A stretch of DNA of 64,000 nt from Leptobrachium leishanense. Taxonomy: Eukaryota; Chordata; Amphibia; Anura; Megophryidae. Below the pieces are notes generated by a model. That model made no database searches. It saw only the letters and a program-made list of their open reading frames with translations, and had not been told where the DNA came from. How positions within the stretch are numbered: the stretch's first letter is position 1; each line of letters begins with the position of its first letter. The DNA lies in assembly GCA_009667805.1 (NCBI GenBank), contig CM019067.1, forward strand, positions 71,792,441 to 71,856,440. The letters run 5' to 3'. A program made the translations under genes and the position numbers. Of this stretch, positions 1 through 10,143 are shown in pieces.

Positions 1-175
1 CATCAAAGGCGTGAAATAAAGAAATCACCCTTTTGGTTCTACCCAGCAGGCAGGAGGGGCAATTGCTCATGGCAGGGAGAAGACACAGCCGGAGCGGCAC
101 CCCAACCGCATATCAAAAGAAGCAATCACATCCTTGGATCACTAGAGGTGGTCTCTGGGAGATGATTGATGGACC

Positions 176-777
176 AGGGAATTAAGATTAATGACGAAGC
201 GTACTGAGCATGCTCAGGAGAGGGGAATTCTGGGCATTGTAGGCGAAGGCTCTGCCAGCTAGGAGGCTGGACTTAGTAAAAAGGCAGCCCTATATATATT
301 CTAAATCAAGCATGGCTCGGGCTATTTCCTTGGAGGTCAATCGAGAATTGAGGGAATATTGCCAGCTCCTAATAGAACCTCCCTATGGCTGATCGTCTAG
401 TGTGTATTGTAAGTAACTAGGATCTGCTGTTATCTCCCTTTTATTAGTTTTTTGTTTGTGTATAATGTGTAATTAATTGATTTATCATATCCATCTTTTT
501 GTACCAATGCACTGTGATTCTATATCATAAATAAATATAACTTATTTAAGTTTCTGCTTCTGGCTGATGAGATCCACGCTAACTGAAGAGACTGGAGTAT
601 TGCTTGTTGTTTTAAGCTCGAGTAGCTACGAAATTGTGAGTTGCGGTTGCTGGGGACAGTTGGGTATGCAAGCGGGGATTGTTGGCTACGCAGTCACTGT
701 CTGGGTCTAGTATAGACAGACAACGCGGTTGCTTAGCCCTGCGACGCACGTAGTGTCCATGAGGACTGGTGGCAGCG
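176..777 (+). mobile_element. LTR-like sequence (tentative)
   Basis: This stretch has the order of parts expected in a long terminal repeat. A TATA-like run lies at 291-300, a poly(A) signal aataaa at 529-534, and a TGGTGGCAGCG sequence at 767-777 sits where a tRNA primer-binding site would be. No partner LTR and no gag or pol frame are visible in the window, so it would be a solo or truncated copy. The ends were not defined and the tRNA was not identified. Confidence 0.3.
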
Positions 778-1040
778 TAACTAATAGAATAGGAAAGTCA
801 GCCCAGGGATTGTGGGAGACGTAGTCCGTACCCGATTCAAGAGGAGACTAGTACTGCGTTACACTCCTGGGACCATTGTATCGCTCTCTACGTACCTGTT
901 GCGAGAGAAAGTGTGCGGGGACGGATAGGTAAGAAAGCGCCCGGTGCTTGTGGTCTATGCAGTCATTATCTGGGTCTAGGATAGACGGATAGTGAGCGGC
1001 TTAACCCGGCGTCTTTCGCAGAAGCGCACATAGTGGTCGT
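691..1040 (+). repeat. Diverged direct repeat (two units)
   Basis: About 70-80 bp at 691-757 recurs in diverged form at 960-1040. Both units share a ctgggtctag core followed by ataga and end in a gcgcac/cgcacgtagtg-like segment. The offset is about 269 bp. It may belong to the untranslated leader of the LTR-like element just upstream. Confidence 0.5.
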
Positions 1041-1050
1041 AACCATGGTA

Positions 1051-1209
1051 AAAACAAGTTTTCAGACGCACACAGAGACTTCTTGTTGAGATAGAAAAAT
1101 ACTCAGATCCTGAGGAAAGTCCCTGTAGGGACTGAAACGTTGAATTAGGCTGCAATAAAACAATATTTTTTGTATCTCAACAAGAAGTCTCCGAGTGCGT
1201 CTGAAAACT

Positions 1210-1215
<6 letters not shown>
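1051..1215 (+). mobile_element. Short PLE-derived inverted-repeat unit with hammerhead motif
   Basis: The left arm (about 1052-1093) is the reverse complement of the right arm (about 1174-1215); both carry the core caagttttcagacgc or its complement. A hammerhead-like motif lies between the arms. The unit runs directly into a (TA)n tract, as Penelope-like insertions here do. It is best read as two head-to-head fragments of a PLE 3' end, although an independent small retrozyme-like element is possible. Confidence 0.6.
1107..1142 (+). ncRNA. Hammerhead ribozyme-like motif
   Basis: The conserved core CTGAGGA fits the hammerhead consensus CUGANGA. It is followed by a perfect stem-loop (agtccc, loop tgta, gggact) and then GAAACG. 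Hammerhead motifs are known in the terminal repeats of Penelope-like retroelements. Stems I and III were not folded, so activity is unproven. Confidence 0.65.

Positions 1216-1242
<27 letters not shown>
1215..1242. repeat. (TA)n microsatellite
   Basis: About 14 TA dinucleotides sit exactly at the boundary between the short inverted-repeat unit and the large Penelope-like element. This is consistent with a TA-rich insertion target. Confidence 0.95.
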
Positions 1243-1245
<3 letters not shown>

Positions 1246-1767
1246 GCCAGGGATCCCCGCACTCCACGTGTAAATGCAGTTAATTGCTCCGGTGCTGGAC
1301 TCTCGCCGAACCAGCTATATACAATGTACAAAGGAGACCGCTCCACGGAGTCTTCAATTCAAGGAACTTTAATGTGAAAAATTATTCAACGTTTCAGTCT
1401 TATCAAAGACTTTCGTCAGGAATACAGAACAAACACAAACACCGACTTTATATAAACCAACATACAAATTGATTACACCTGTAACTGCAAACGTAAACTA
1501 CGCAGCGCGAGTGCCGTCGAAGCCGGAACTCTGGAAGGGAGCGGTCAGATGACCGCAACCATGGTAACCAGACGCCGGCTCCCAGGGCAGAAGCACCACG
1601 GTAAAGGACGAAAATATAAACAAACAAAAAAACTAAAAATGAACCCTAAGAAGAGGGTAAGTTGCATAAATTATTCTCATAACTCAAAAAGAATAACATA
1701 TTAAATAAACCCAAACAATCAAACCTTAGATATGTACACTAGATGAATAATGCGAAAAATAAATTAT
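1242..1767 (-). repeat. PLE terminal direct repeat (pseudo-LTR), copy 1
   Basis: This 526-bp segment is matched by a segment of identical length at 5276-5801. I noticed two differences: accatggtaacc against accatgataacc, and tacactag against tacaatag. It contains a minus-strand hammerhead core. Such repeats in Penelope-like elements reflect head-to-tail copies, not retroviral LTRs. Confidence 0.9.
1386..1421 (-). ncRNA. Hammerhead ribozyme motif (PLE repeat copy 1)
   Basis: On the minus strand the segment reads CTGACGA, then a stem-loop (agtctt, loop tgat, aagact), then GAAACG. This matches the invariant hammerhead core CUGANGA and GAAA around stem II. Stem III appears very short, as in other PLE hammerheads, so the active form may be dimeric. 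Confidence 0.75.
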
Positions 1768-2069
1768 AAGCAACGATAGATATAAAATATGTTCATAATC
1801 AAATAGTTACTTTTAAACAAAAAAATTGCATGTATAACAAACCCCTCATGCATAAATGGAACACAAATCGCATTAAAGAGCTGTATGCCAGCTCCATAAG
1901 TTGACCAGTGAGCTTGTAATATGAAACATTGTATAAAGAGAACAAACACGAAACCTCTTCAATAAGGTATACTCAAAAGATTTTCAAAAAAAATTTATAT
2001 ATTGAACGCCAAAGCCCTTAATAAAGAACAACAGAAAAATACAGAGAATCGAAGCCACTGAAGTTATCT

Positions 2070-4318
2070 CTATCTTTCTGAGAGGAACGGACCATATGAA
2101 CTAAACTCATTTAATCCCCTAGGGGCTATGGTATTAAGAGTGAAAATCCAATATGCCTCCCTTCGCAACAGTTCACTCGCCCGATCACCCCCTCGTGGGA
2201 GCTCTGGAACATGGTCAATAAGTCGCACTCTCAAAGTCGAGAGTGCATGACCAAACTCTTTAAAATGTCGGGCAACGGGTTGGGGACTTTCACCTCCGCT
2301 CAATGCTGCCCTAATGGACGACCGATGATTAGCCATGCGTGTACGGAGATCAGTAGTAGTCTTACCCACATATGCCAAGCCACATGGGCACGTGAGCACA
2401 TAAATCACAAATCTGGTTGTGCACGTAATCCTAAACTTGATCCTAAAGCTGCGGCCAGTGTGTGGGTGCTGAAAAGATTTACACGGGTTTACAAAGTTGC
2501 AGGTGGTGCAACCCAAACAACGGAAACACCCCGGACTTGTTGCTAACGTGTTCTGATTACGTGTGTATTGGTCTGTGTGGACCAATAAGTCTCTCAGGTT
2601 TCTATTTCTTTTGTAACACATGATTGGGGGTTGTTTAAACTTGCCTCCCAAACTGCTGTCGCTCTGCAGCATATGCCAGTTACGGCGTATGCAATTATTA
2701 ATGCGTCTAGATTGAGTGTTAAATTTTTGAGGAAACAGAAACCTAGGGGGTGCCGATCCCGAAGAAATCGAGTCACTGATTTCAAATTTGGATCGTGCAT
2801 TGGCCAAGGCAGCTATAAGAGTAGGACTAGAGTATCCCCGTTCAAGAAAGCGAAGACGCATTGAATCAATCTGTCTCTCTCGTATATCAGGGTTGGAATT
2901 ATTACGAAGGACCCTGAGGAACTGGGACACAGGTAAAGAGTCCTTGAGTTTAGGGGGATGGAAACTGTGATTATGCAGAATGGTATTTCGATCAGTTGGT
3001 TTGCGGAAAAGCGAGTAAGCTATATGATGTTCTACCCGGAAGATGTCAAGATCCAGGAACTCTGCCCTTTGGGGATCGCACCGATATGTAAATCGTATTG
3101 TCGTAGGAAGATTATTCAATGAGGACATTTTCTGCTCAAGCTCTAGCATATCCCCGTCCCAGATGATAAAGATGTCGTCAATAAATCTATGATAGGCTCT
3201 CAACCCATCAGAGAATAAAGGCAGAATGTATTTAACCTCATAGAGATACATAAACGCGTTAGCGTACATGGGTGCCATCGGGGCACCCATTGAAGTCCCC
3301 CTCCGCTGTCGATAAAACTTGTCTTCGAATCGAAAATAGTTCAGGCGAAGGGAGAGTCTCAATAATTCAATGATGAAATCAATGTCCCACGAAACTCCAC
3401 TGGTAGCATTCTCTAATACCCATCTAGCAGCCTCGACACCGTCATCATGAGGGATGACGGTGTAGAGGCTGCAGACATCAATAGTAACAAATAGTGATTG
3501 ATCAGAAAGAGGGACTGTTTTGATCTTATTTATAACATCAGTTGAGTCACGGAGACATGTAGAAAGCATCATCACGGGTGTTTTTAAAGCTTTATCAATA
3601 AATTGTCCTAAGGGTTCTAACAAACCACCCACCGCGGAGACTATTGGCCTCCCAGGGGGTCGATGGCTATCCTTGTGGATCTTCGGCAAAGTATATAGAA
3701 TAGGGATTGTGGGGAATTGAACTATCAAAAAATCTTTGATCTTTTCATCAATAAGATGTCTATCAAAGGCATCCAAAACAACTTCTTTAATGAGACCTTT
3801 AAAGGTTTCTGTGGGATCTACAGAACATAACTCATACGTATCGGAATCCTGAAGTTGAGCCCCAATCTCTTCCCTATAATAATTGTAATCTAAAACTACA
3901 ACGCCACCTCCCTTATCGGCCGGGCGAATAGTTATAGAACGATCAGAGCCTAAGCTCTTAATGGCTTCCCTTTCTGCACCTGTCAGATTACATACAGACC
4001 TGTTTTTTTTGTTTTTTTTGGCTAAAATATCATTAGTCTCTTTTTTTACTGTTTGCAAGAACGTTTTAATAGACACATTGCTAGATAAAGGGTCAAATTT
4101 ACTTCTGAGATGAAGATCAAAATCACTTGAGGCAGTAAGCGGAGGAGATGGACCAAAAAATTCGGCAAGTCTCAAAGACCGGCCAAATTTATATTGATCA
4201 ATATCCCATTCAAATAAATCAGGTTTAGTAGTCGGCACAAAACTTAGTCCTTTAGATAGAATACTATACTCGGGGGCAGAGAGGCGGCGCTGGGAAAGAT
4301 TGTAAACAGATGTTATCT
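2070..4318 (-). CDS. PLE polyprotein: reverse transcriptase and GIY-YIG endonuclease
   Basis: This open frame encodes the replication protein of a Penelope-like element. The frame runs without an ATG from about 4318; the reading VYNLSQRRLSAPEYSILSKG upstream of residue 1 (GTG codon at 4238) is the typical PLE N-terminal motif. Counting from 4238 (722 residues), the RT region spans about 105-420: IDVCSLYT near 253, GTSMGAPMAP near 314, and the catalytic FIDDIF near 352-357. A cysteine-rich linker (C571, C574, C577, C580, C586) precedes the endonuclease, with VIYVLTC at 611, AYVGKT at 622, a conserved His in MANH, and a Glu in RREAYW. The frame ends at a TAG at 2070-2072. It is intact after residue 1. 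The upstream 289-residue frame is out of phase, so either an indel split one protein or there are two overlapping ORFs. Confidence 0.9.
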
Positions 4319-5182
4319 TTGGTTCTTGGGAGGTCTCCCCCTGAGACCCTTGGTTCCTCCGCCTCCCCTTGTGCCCCCGACGTATGCGCCCATATCTTCT
4401 CCTCCTTGACGGGGAGAGGACCTTGTCTCTCGAATGAGTCCAAGTCCCGGCTCTAAAAAAGATGGAACTGAGGTGTCTGTCGGTTTAGGAGCCATCCTGT
4501 GTGGAGGAACAGAAGTTTCCGTTTCTGAGGCTGATTCCCCCGATGTATAATCAATTGTGGCTTGAGGAGGTCTCCTAATATGAAATCTGCGATTCGGTCT
4601 CCTGCCAGGTTCAGAGCCAGAGAGCCAGCGATACACTCTATGTTCAGCATAATCAAAATTAACCCGCTCCAATTTATCACGTTTAAAACGTATTAGGTCA
4701 TTGCGGTATTTGTCAAGATTAATCTTAAATTGGTTCAGGAGATGATCGTTGTCAGAGGCTTTAAGATCAGACTCATATTTAGACTCCAGTTCATTGATCT
4801 TAGACTTAATCACTTTGTGCTCTCTCCCAACTTCCTCGATAACTAATAGAATTAAGTCCATTGAACATTTATTTAGGATAGCGATCCACCGCCGGCAAAC
4901 TTCTGGATTATTTCTGCCGATGGTAGGCTGATTTCGAATTCTGAAACCCCGTGGGATCTTTTTAGACCGGTGGTAATCAGATAAATATGTCCCATGCAAT
5001 TCAAGATCTATCAATTTTTGTTTAAGTCGTTCTAAGTCTTTGATAATCTTACCAGGATCTGATGATACAGGTAGATCAGCATCTGATTGTGGCCATAAGA
5101 TATTGGCGGCTTGTTCATCCGAGTAATGCCATGTTTCAGCGTGTTCAACAAGGGCACCAGCCCGAGCTAGAAAATCCTCCAT
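4313..5182 (-). CDS. PLE N-terminal/ORF1 protein
   Basis: This 289-residue frame lies just upstream of the RT frame. It begins MEDFLARAGALVEHAETW and has a charged, helix-rich middle (about 60-180) containing IPRGFRIRNQPTIGRNNPE and heptad-like lysine/glutamate stretches suggesting a coiled coil. The C-terminus is rich in Gly, Arg and Pro and ends GRPPKNQR, compatible with nucleic-acid binding. Similar N-terminal extensions occur in vertebrate Neptune-type PLEs, where they may be fused to the RT. Here the stop falls at 4313-4315 and the RT frame overlaps it in another phase. A single indel between about 4316 and 4330 would explain the split. Confidence 0.75.
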   Translation of the reverse strand: MEDFLARAGALVEHAETWHYSDEQAANILWPQSDADLPVSSDPGKIIKDLERLKQKLIDLELHGTYLSDYHRSKKIPRGFRIRNQPTIGRNNPEVCRRWIAILNKCSMDLILLVIEEVGREHKVIKSKINELESKYESDLKASDNDHLLNQFKINLDKYRNDLIRFKRDKLERVNFDYAEHRVYRWLSGSEPGRRPNRRFHIRRPPQATIDYTSGESASETETSVPPHRMAPKPTDTSVPSFLEPGLGLIRETRSSPRQGGEDMGAYVGGTRGGGGTKGLRGRPPKNQR

Positions 5183-5275
5183 ATGGCTTGCAATTCACCT
5201 GTGTTCAATACAGGATAGTAAGGAAAACACTGGTGCCGGGGTAGACACGAACGGCAGCGTGTCAGAACAATACAC
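5183..5275 (-). other. PLE 5' leader between ORF1 start and direct repeat
   Basis: These 93 bp separate the ORF1 start from the second terminal direct repeat. They would form the 5' untranslated leader of the minus-strand element. No further motif was recognised. Confidence 0.5.
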
Positions 5276-5801
5276 AAACGCCAGGGATCCCCGCACTCCA
5301 CGTGTAAATGCAGTTAATTGCTCCGGTGCTGGACTCTCGCCGAACCAGCTATATACAATGTACAAAGGAGACCGCTCCACGGAGTCTTCAATTCAAGGAA
5401 CTTTAATGTGAAAAATTATTCAACGTTTCAGTCTTATCAAAGACTTTCGTCAGGAATACAGAACAAACACAAACACCGACTTTATATAAACCAACATACA
5501 AATTGATTACACCTGTAACTGCAAACGTAAACTACGCAGCGCGAGTGCCGTCGAAGCCGGAACTCTGGAAGGGAGCGGTCAGATGACCGCAACCATGATA
5601 ACCAGACGCCGGCTCCCAGGGCAGAAGCACCACGGTAAAGGACGAAAATATAAACAAACAAAAAAACTAAAAATGAACCCTAAGAAGAGGGTAAGTTGCA
5701 TAAATTATTCTCATAACTCAAAAAGAATAACATATTAAATAAACCCAAACAATCAAACCTTAGATATGTACAATAGATGAATAATGCGAAAAATAAATTA
5801 T
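5276..5801 (-). repeat. PLE terminal direct repeat (pseudo-LTR), copy 2
   Basis: This is the second copy of the 526-bp repeat described at 1242-1767, in the same orientation and upstream of the coding region. It may carry the promoter of the minus-strand element; that is inferred from PLE organisation only. Confidence 0.9.
5420..5455 (-). ncRNA. Hammerhead ribozyme motif (PLE repeat copy 2)
   Basis: The core and stem II are identical to the motif at 1386-1421 on the same strand. Together the two motifs bracket the coding unit, so transcription through both repeats and double cleavage would release a unit-length RNA. That processing is inferred. Confidence 0.75.
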
Positions 5802-6700
5802 TTCCATGTTCCAGAGCTCCCACGAGGGGGTGATCGGGCGAGTGAACTGTTGCGAAGGGAGGCATATTGGATTTTCACTCTTAATACCATAGCCCCTAGG
5901 GGATTAAATGAGTTTAGTTCATATGGTCCGTTCCTCTCAGAAAGATAGAGATAACTTCAGTGGCTTCGATTCTCTGTATTTTTCTGTTGTTCTTTATTAA
6001 GGGCTTTGGCGTTCAATATATAAAAAATTTTTGAAAATCTTTTGAGTATACCTTATTGAAGAGGTTTCGTGTTTGTTCTCTTTATACAATGTTTCATATT
6101 ACAAGCTCACTGGTCAACTTATGGAGCTGGCATACAGCTCTTTAATGCGATTTGTGTTCCATTTATGCATGAGGGGTTTGTTATACATGCAATTTTTTTG
6201 TTTAAAAGTAACTATTTGATTATGAACATATTTTATATCTATCGTTGCTTATAATTTATTTTTCGCATTATTCATCTATTGTACATATCTAAGGTTTGAT
6301 TGTTTGGGTTTATTTAATATGTTATTCTTTTTGAGTTATGAGAATAATTTATGCAACTTACCCTCTTCTTAGGGTTCATTTTTAGTTTTTTTGTTTGTTT
6401 ATATTTTCGTCCTTTACCGTGGTGCTTCTGCCCTGGGAGCCGGCGTCTGGTTACCATGGTTGCGGTCATCTGACCGCTCCCTTCCAGAGTTCCGGCTTCG
6501 ACGGCACTCGCGCTGCGTAGTTTACGTTTGCAGTTACAGGTGTAATCAATTTGTATGTTGGTTTATATAAAGTCGGTGTTTGTGTTTGTTCTGTATTCCT
6601 GACGAAAGTCTTTGATAAGACTGAAACGTTGAATAATTTTTCACATTAAAGTTCCTTGAATTGAAGACTCCGTGGAGCGGTCTCCTTTGTACATTGTATA
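5802..6700 (+). mobile_element. Inverted, truncated PLE copy
   Basis: This segment is the reverse complement of about 2216 down to 1315 of the main element, covering the last ORF2 codons, the 3' UTR and most of the terminal repeat, in plus orientation. It starts abruptly inside the endonuclease coding region and ends at a TA tract. A tail-to-tail truncated copy of this kind is a known by-product of PLE integration. Confidence 0.9.
6597..6632 (+). ncRNA. Hammerhead ribozyme motif (inverted PLE copy)
   Basis: This is the plus-strand copy of the same core: CTGACGA, stem-loop agtctt/aagact, GAAACG. It is the third copy within the PLE complex. Confidence 0.75.
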
Positions 6701-6722
6701 TATATATATACATATATATATA

Positions 6723-6906
6723 AAATCCAAGGAAATCCGCACACTCTCTTTAGGTTGTTCCAGATACTTGCATACAAAACAATCCATTGGCGGAACCGCA
6801 CTCAAGGTTATTTTAATGTAACTATAATAAACTTTGCTGTTTTATCATACGAAGTCCTCGAGTGCGGTTCCGCCAATGGATTGTTTTATATATATATATA
6901 TATATA
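6723..6906. mobile_element. Short inverted-repeat unit with (TA)n ends, PLE-like terminus
   Basis: The arms at about 6775-6808 and 6858-6887 are reverse complements sharing the core gtgcggttccgccaatgga. The unit is bounded by (TA)n on both sides. It copies the architecture of 1051-1215 but shows no recognisable hammerhead core. It is probably two head-to-head PLE 3'-end fragments of another subfamily. Confidence 0.5.
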
Positions 6907-8012
6907 CTAGAAATAATCCTGCTACCTATTCAGTAATAAACTTACACTTTCTGCACACACTGGCTTGACAGAAGCTTTGTTTTTCTTTTATTTTGATGGA
7001 TTAAATTAAAGATTGTTTTAACTGATTTGCTTTATTAATTATCCTTTTCTTCTCCCATCTCAAACCTTTTAATACAGATTATAGAACAAATTTCACACAG
7101 TATTGCTCTGATTGTATCAGATAACATCCTGCTTGAAGCTAAATTTACAGATACAGGAAACTATAATATCATAGTGTGTGCCTTATGTGACATAATACAC
7201 GATGTTAATCTACCTTAAACTTTTCTTTGTATACCAACCCGGGAGTAATGATGTTTTAATGCATGGTATTGGTATCATTGTTTCTAATACTTATCTGTAA
7301 AAGGATTTTAATGAGAATTACTGTATATAAATAATAAAATAATTCCAATGGCTATTAGTCTGTAATTTTTAGAAAAAAGTAAAGGCCATCATAACATTGT
7401 ATATTTCTGAATGTAACATATTTCTCGTTTGAGACGTTTGTTTTGCTGGATCGTTTTCAAGTCAGTTATAAGATTTTCAGTATTTTCAACTTTTTTCATA
7501 ATAGTGTTCAAAATTAGGAAGTATAACCTTGTAGAATAACCACTTACAACAAGATTACATTGTTAGAAATATTATCCTGTGTGTTAATTCGTTCTTTTGC
7601 AAAGAATGTGAGATCTGGTATAATGGTTACTGGAATATTTGCTGTACTACTGAAATTTCATAACACTTAATTACACTCTCCCACCTGCACTAAGCATTTG
7701 CAAGCGATATATGATATCTGTTTTTTTTGAGAAGATAGAATGAGAAAAAAACATTGTATTCATCTCTTCGGAAACCGCTTATTCATTAGTTAAGAATAAA
7801 AAAAAAAAATAGATTTATATTACTTAAAGAGGCAATCCCTATTCCTTATTTACTCTGTCTCACAAATGTTCCCGTTCATAAGGCGTATGGGATTCATTCC
7901 AGTGATGTCCATAACAATAAAACAAAACAACAGAAAAAGCCTAGTACAGGTAATTGTTTATAATACGCTGACGCAGATATTTAACTATTTAATAAATATT
8001 AAAAGTAAAAGC
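6907..8012. other. AT-rich stretch, nothing recognised
   Basis: About 1.1 kb of AT-rich single-copy-looking sequence with short A runs (for example 7798-7810). No ORF, RNA gene or repeat boundary was recognised. Confidence 0.6.
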
Positions 8013-8015
8013 TTA

Positions 8016-9157
8016 CAGGGTAATTCGAAGAGAATCAAAACGTCACCGCACGTTCGGTGACTTTTCGTTCTCTTCAATTCGGTGCGATTTGGCGATCCCA
8101 TTTCGACGATCCTGCTGTGTATTCAGCAAGCACCACAGGGCCATCGTAGTGCAGGGAAAAGTCGCCGCAAACCCGACGAACACTCACCGCAAAACCCGGC
8201 GAACGCACACCGAAACCCGCAAAAAAAATCTGGATTAACCTTGCCGAACACGCCGGAGAAACCCGAGCAGGAGCCGAACACAGCGCAGAGCAGCCGCCAG
8301 AAAAACCCGACACCGCAGACGAATAGAGTGGAAAAAAAAAACAGTACGCTTGAATGTTTGAAAAGTGAAACTGTTTGCAAAGAAACTACTGAGCAAAAAT
8401 GTCTGAAATTTACATATAAGATCCAATGAATGATATCCCGAAAAATGCCTTAGGCTGGGTTCACACCTCAGCGCTTTTCATATGTGCATAATATGCGCCT
8501 TTTTTGACGCGCGTATTGCGCAAACATGAAAAACGCGCATTGCAGCGTGTTCACGCTGCAGTCTATGGCCGCGAACACGCTGCAATACGCCCCAAATAAG
8601 CGCATGTACTTCTTTGGGCGTATGGCGTTTTACAGCGTGTTTCTATGTGATGTAAAACGCCCAGGTGTGAACAGGCCCCATCGGAAATCATGGGATTTCC
8701 GTGTTTGAGAGTTTTACAGCACGCAGGAACACACTGTAAAACGCCCAGGTGTGAACGGGCCTAAAAGATTAAAAAAAATCTATAAGTAAAGAAACTTTTT
8801 ACTGCAGAATATTATTATAAACGGTTTATTAGATATTGAATTAAAACGGGAATATTTTTAACATTGAAGCTTATGGGATTCTCCTGAAAAAATCTGTTGA
8901 ATTAAACCACCGAACAGCAGGGCAATTTCTCAACTTTTCCCTGCTGGTTTGTGTTCTCTGAATAGCCGAAGCATTGCTTCTCTATGGGGATTTCACTGCC
9001 CTCGAACAGGCAACGAACAGGCACCGTATGTGCAGGCAATTCGACAGTTTTTGGCGAACTGCCTGAATAGCTGAATGGCCAGGAAAGGTAACCGTATGCT
9101 GAATTTCAGCGTTCAGTTACCTTTCGCCAGCAATTCGGATCTCTTTGAATAACCCTG
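8016..9157. mobile_element. Non-autonomous DNA transposon, family A copy 1
   Basis: The termini are inverted repeats: cagggtaattcgaagaga at the left and tctctttgaataaccctg at the right. Both are flanked by TTA (8013-8015 and 9158-9160), a 3-bp target duplication compatible with PIF/Harbinger. The interior has no transposase. Related copies occur at about 29611-30456, 35299-36161 and 44694-45434. A second MITE is nested at 8450-8764. Short open frames inside are not genes. Confidence 0.8.
8450..8764. mobile_element. Nested MITE with ttcacacc termini
   Basis: The left end ttaggctgggttcacacc is complementary to the right end ggtgtgaacgggcctaa. A second ggtgtgaacaggcc lies just inside the right half (8663-8677). 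The interior is rich in gcg motifs (gcgtgttcacgctgca). It interrupts family A copy 1, so it inserted later. Confidence 0.7.
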
Positions 9158-9921
9158 TTAGAGTTTGAGAAAAAGGCATTCAAACAATATTTATTTTATA
9201 TAATATCCCTGTATCACTCTATTAATATTATCTATAGTCATATGAGTATTTTCAAGGAAATATAGTTTAATTAATTTTTTTTATTAATTATACACAGATA
9301 TACATTAGTTTCTGTAAATGTGATTAAGTTACGTTTAAATGTCTCAGGACATTGCAAAAATACATTTGTACTATATAACATGTATATATAAATATATTTG
9401 ACAGACTCTACACTTGATCTATCCCAAATATTATGTCCCAACCATAGAGAATAGTTTCCAGATAGAAGCGCACTCCAATTAACATGAATGAAATCTTCAG
9501 AAGCAAGACCGTAAAGCTTTCAATCTCTCTATGTAAATGTGCATAGGATTTATAGAGCTGAAATGTGTTAATTACCTCTAGGTGGGCACACACTACCCCA
9601 GAAAAAAATCTATACCAGGTGTCACCCGGCCAATGGGTGACCAAACATCTTACTTATCTATTAATAGCAGAAAGACCAGGCACTCAAAGGTAAACAGGGA
9701 ACTTGACTTTTTTATTAACAACATACCATCTCACTAGGTTTGTGCATTTTGTTTAATCTTCGCTTCGTCCAAATAGATTCTCCAAATGAAATATAGGATT
9801 GTCGGCAATTTGAGAGCTTCCGAATCACCAAAATGAATGACAGTAATAAAATATTTCTTAATCAATCTAAAATTTTTCATATAATTTCGGGATCATTTTG
9901 CTAAATAAAACAAGTGCATTC
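9158..9921. other. AT-rich stretch, nothing firmly assigned
   Basis: About 760 bp of AT-rich sequence. The part at 9400-9725 is somewhat richer in GC and could be an old element, but I found no termini or coding similarity. Confidence 0.5.
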
Positions 9922-9924
9922 TAT

Positions 9925-10079
9925 CAGAGAACTTTTGGAGAAGTGAAAATTCTAGGTAAAAAAAAGCTGATTTGGAAAGTGAGATGAACGGGAGACTTTG
10001 TCTGGTTTGGCTATTTTGAACTAGAATTTTCACTTCTCCAAACATTCTCCAGGGTTTCACCTTTCTCTGAATAACCCTG
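9925..10079. mobile_element. MITE family B, copy 1
   Basis: The right end tctctgaataaccctg and the arms containing tggagaagtgaaaattctag and its complement define a short foldback element. It is flanked by TAT on both sides (9922-9924, 10080-10082). The same family occurs at 54919-55092, also flanked by TAT. The left terminus has decayed. Confidence 0.65.
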
Positions 10080-10081
10080 TA

Positions 10082-10143
10082 TGTGCAATACTAACCCTAA
10101 TATTAACAATAACAATAATAAATGCAGAATAATGTAATAATCC
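10082..10143. repeat. CCCTAA-like/AATAAC-rich lead-in to satellite
   Basis: Irregular ccctaa, caataa and aataat motifs precede the ordered satellite units. It looks like a decayed extra unit. Confidence 0.5.

Larger units (their letters stand above)
1242..6700 (-). mobile_element. Penelope-like retroelement (Neptune/Poseidon type) complex
   Basis: A nearly complete Penelope-like element lies on the minus strand (1242-5801), followed by an inverted partial copy (5802-6700). Evidence is the coupling of a reverse transcriptase to a C-terminal GIY-YIG endonuclease, 526-bp direct repeats at both ends of the coding unit, hammerhead motifs inside those repeats, and (TA)n at both outer edges. Terminal direct repeats plus an inverted truncated copy is the described PLE insertion structure. 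The two repeats differ at only about two bases that I noticed, so insertion looks recent. The coding region is split by a frame change near 4316. Confidence 0.9.

Noticed and set aside
8074..8429. Frames of 63-115 residues on both strands
   Set aside because: They lie within family A copy 1, differ in the other copies of the family, and have no domain resemblance.
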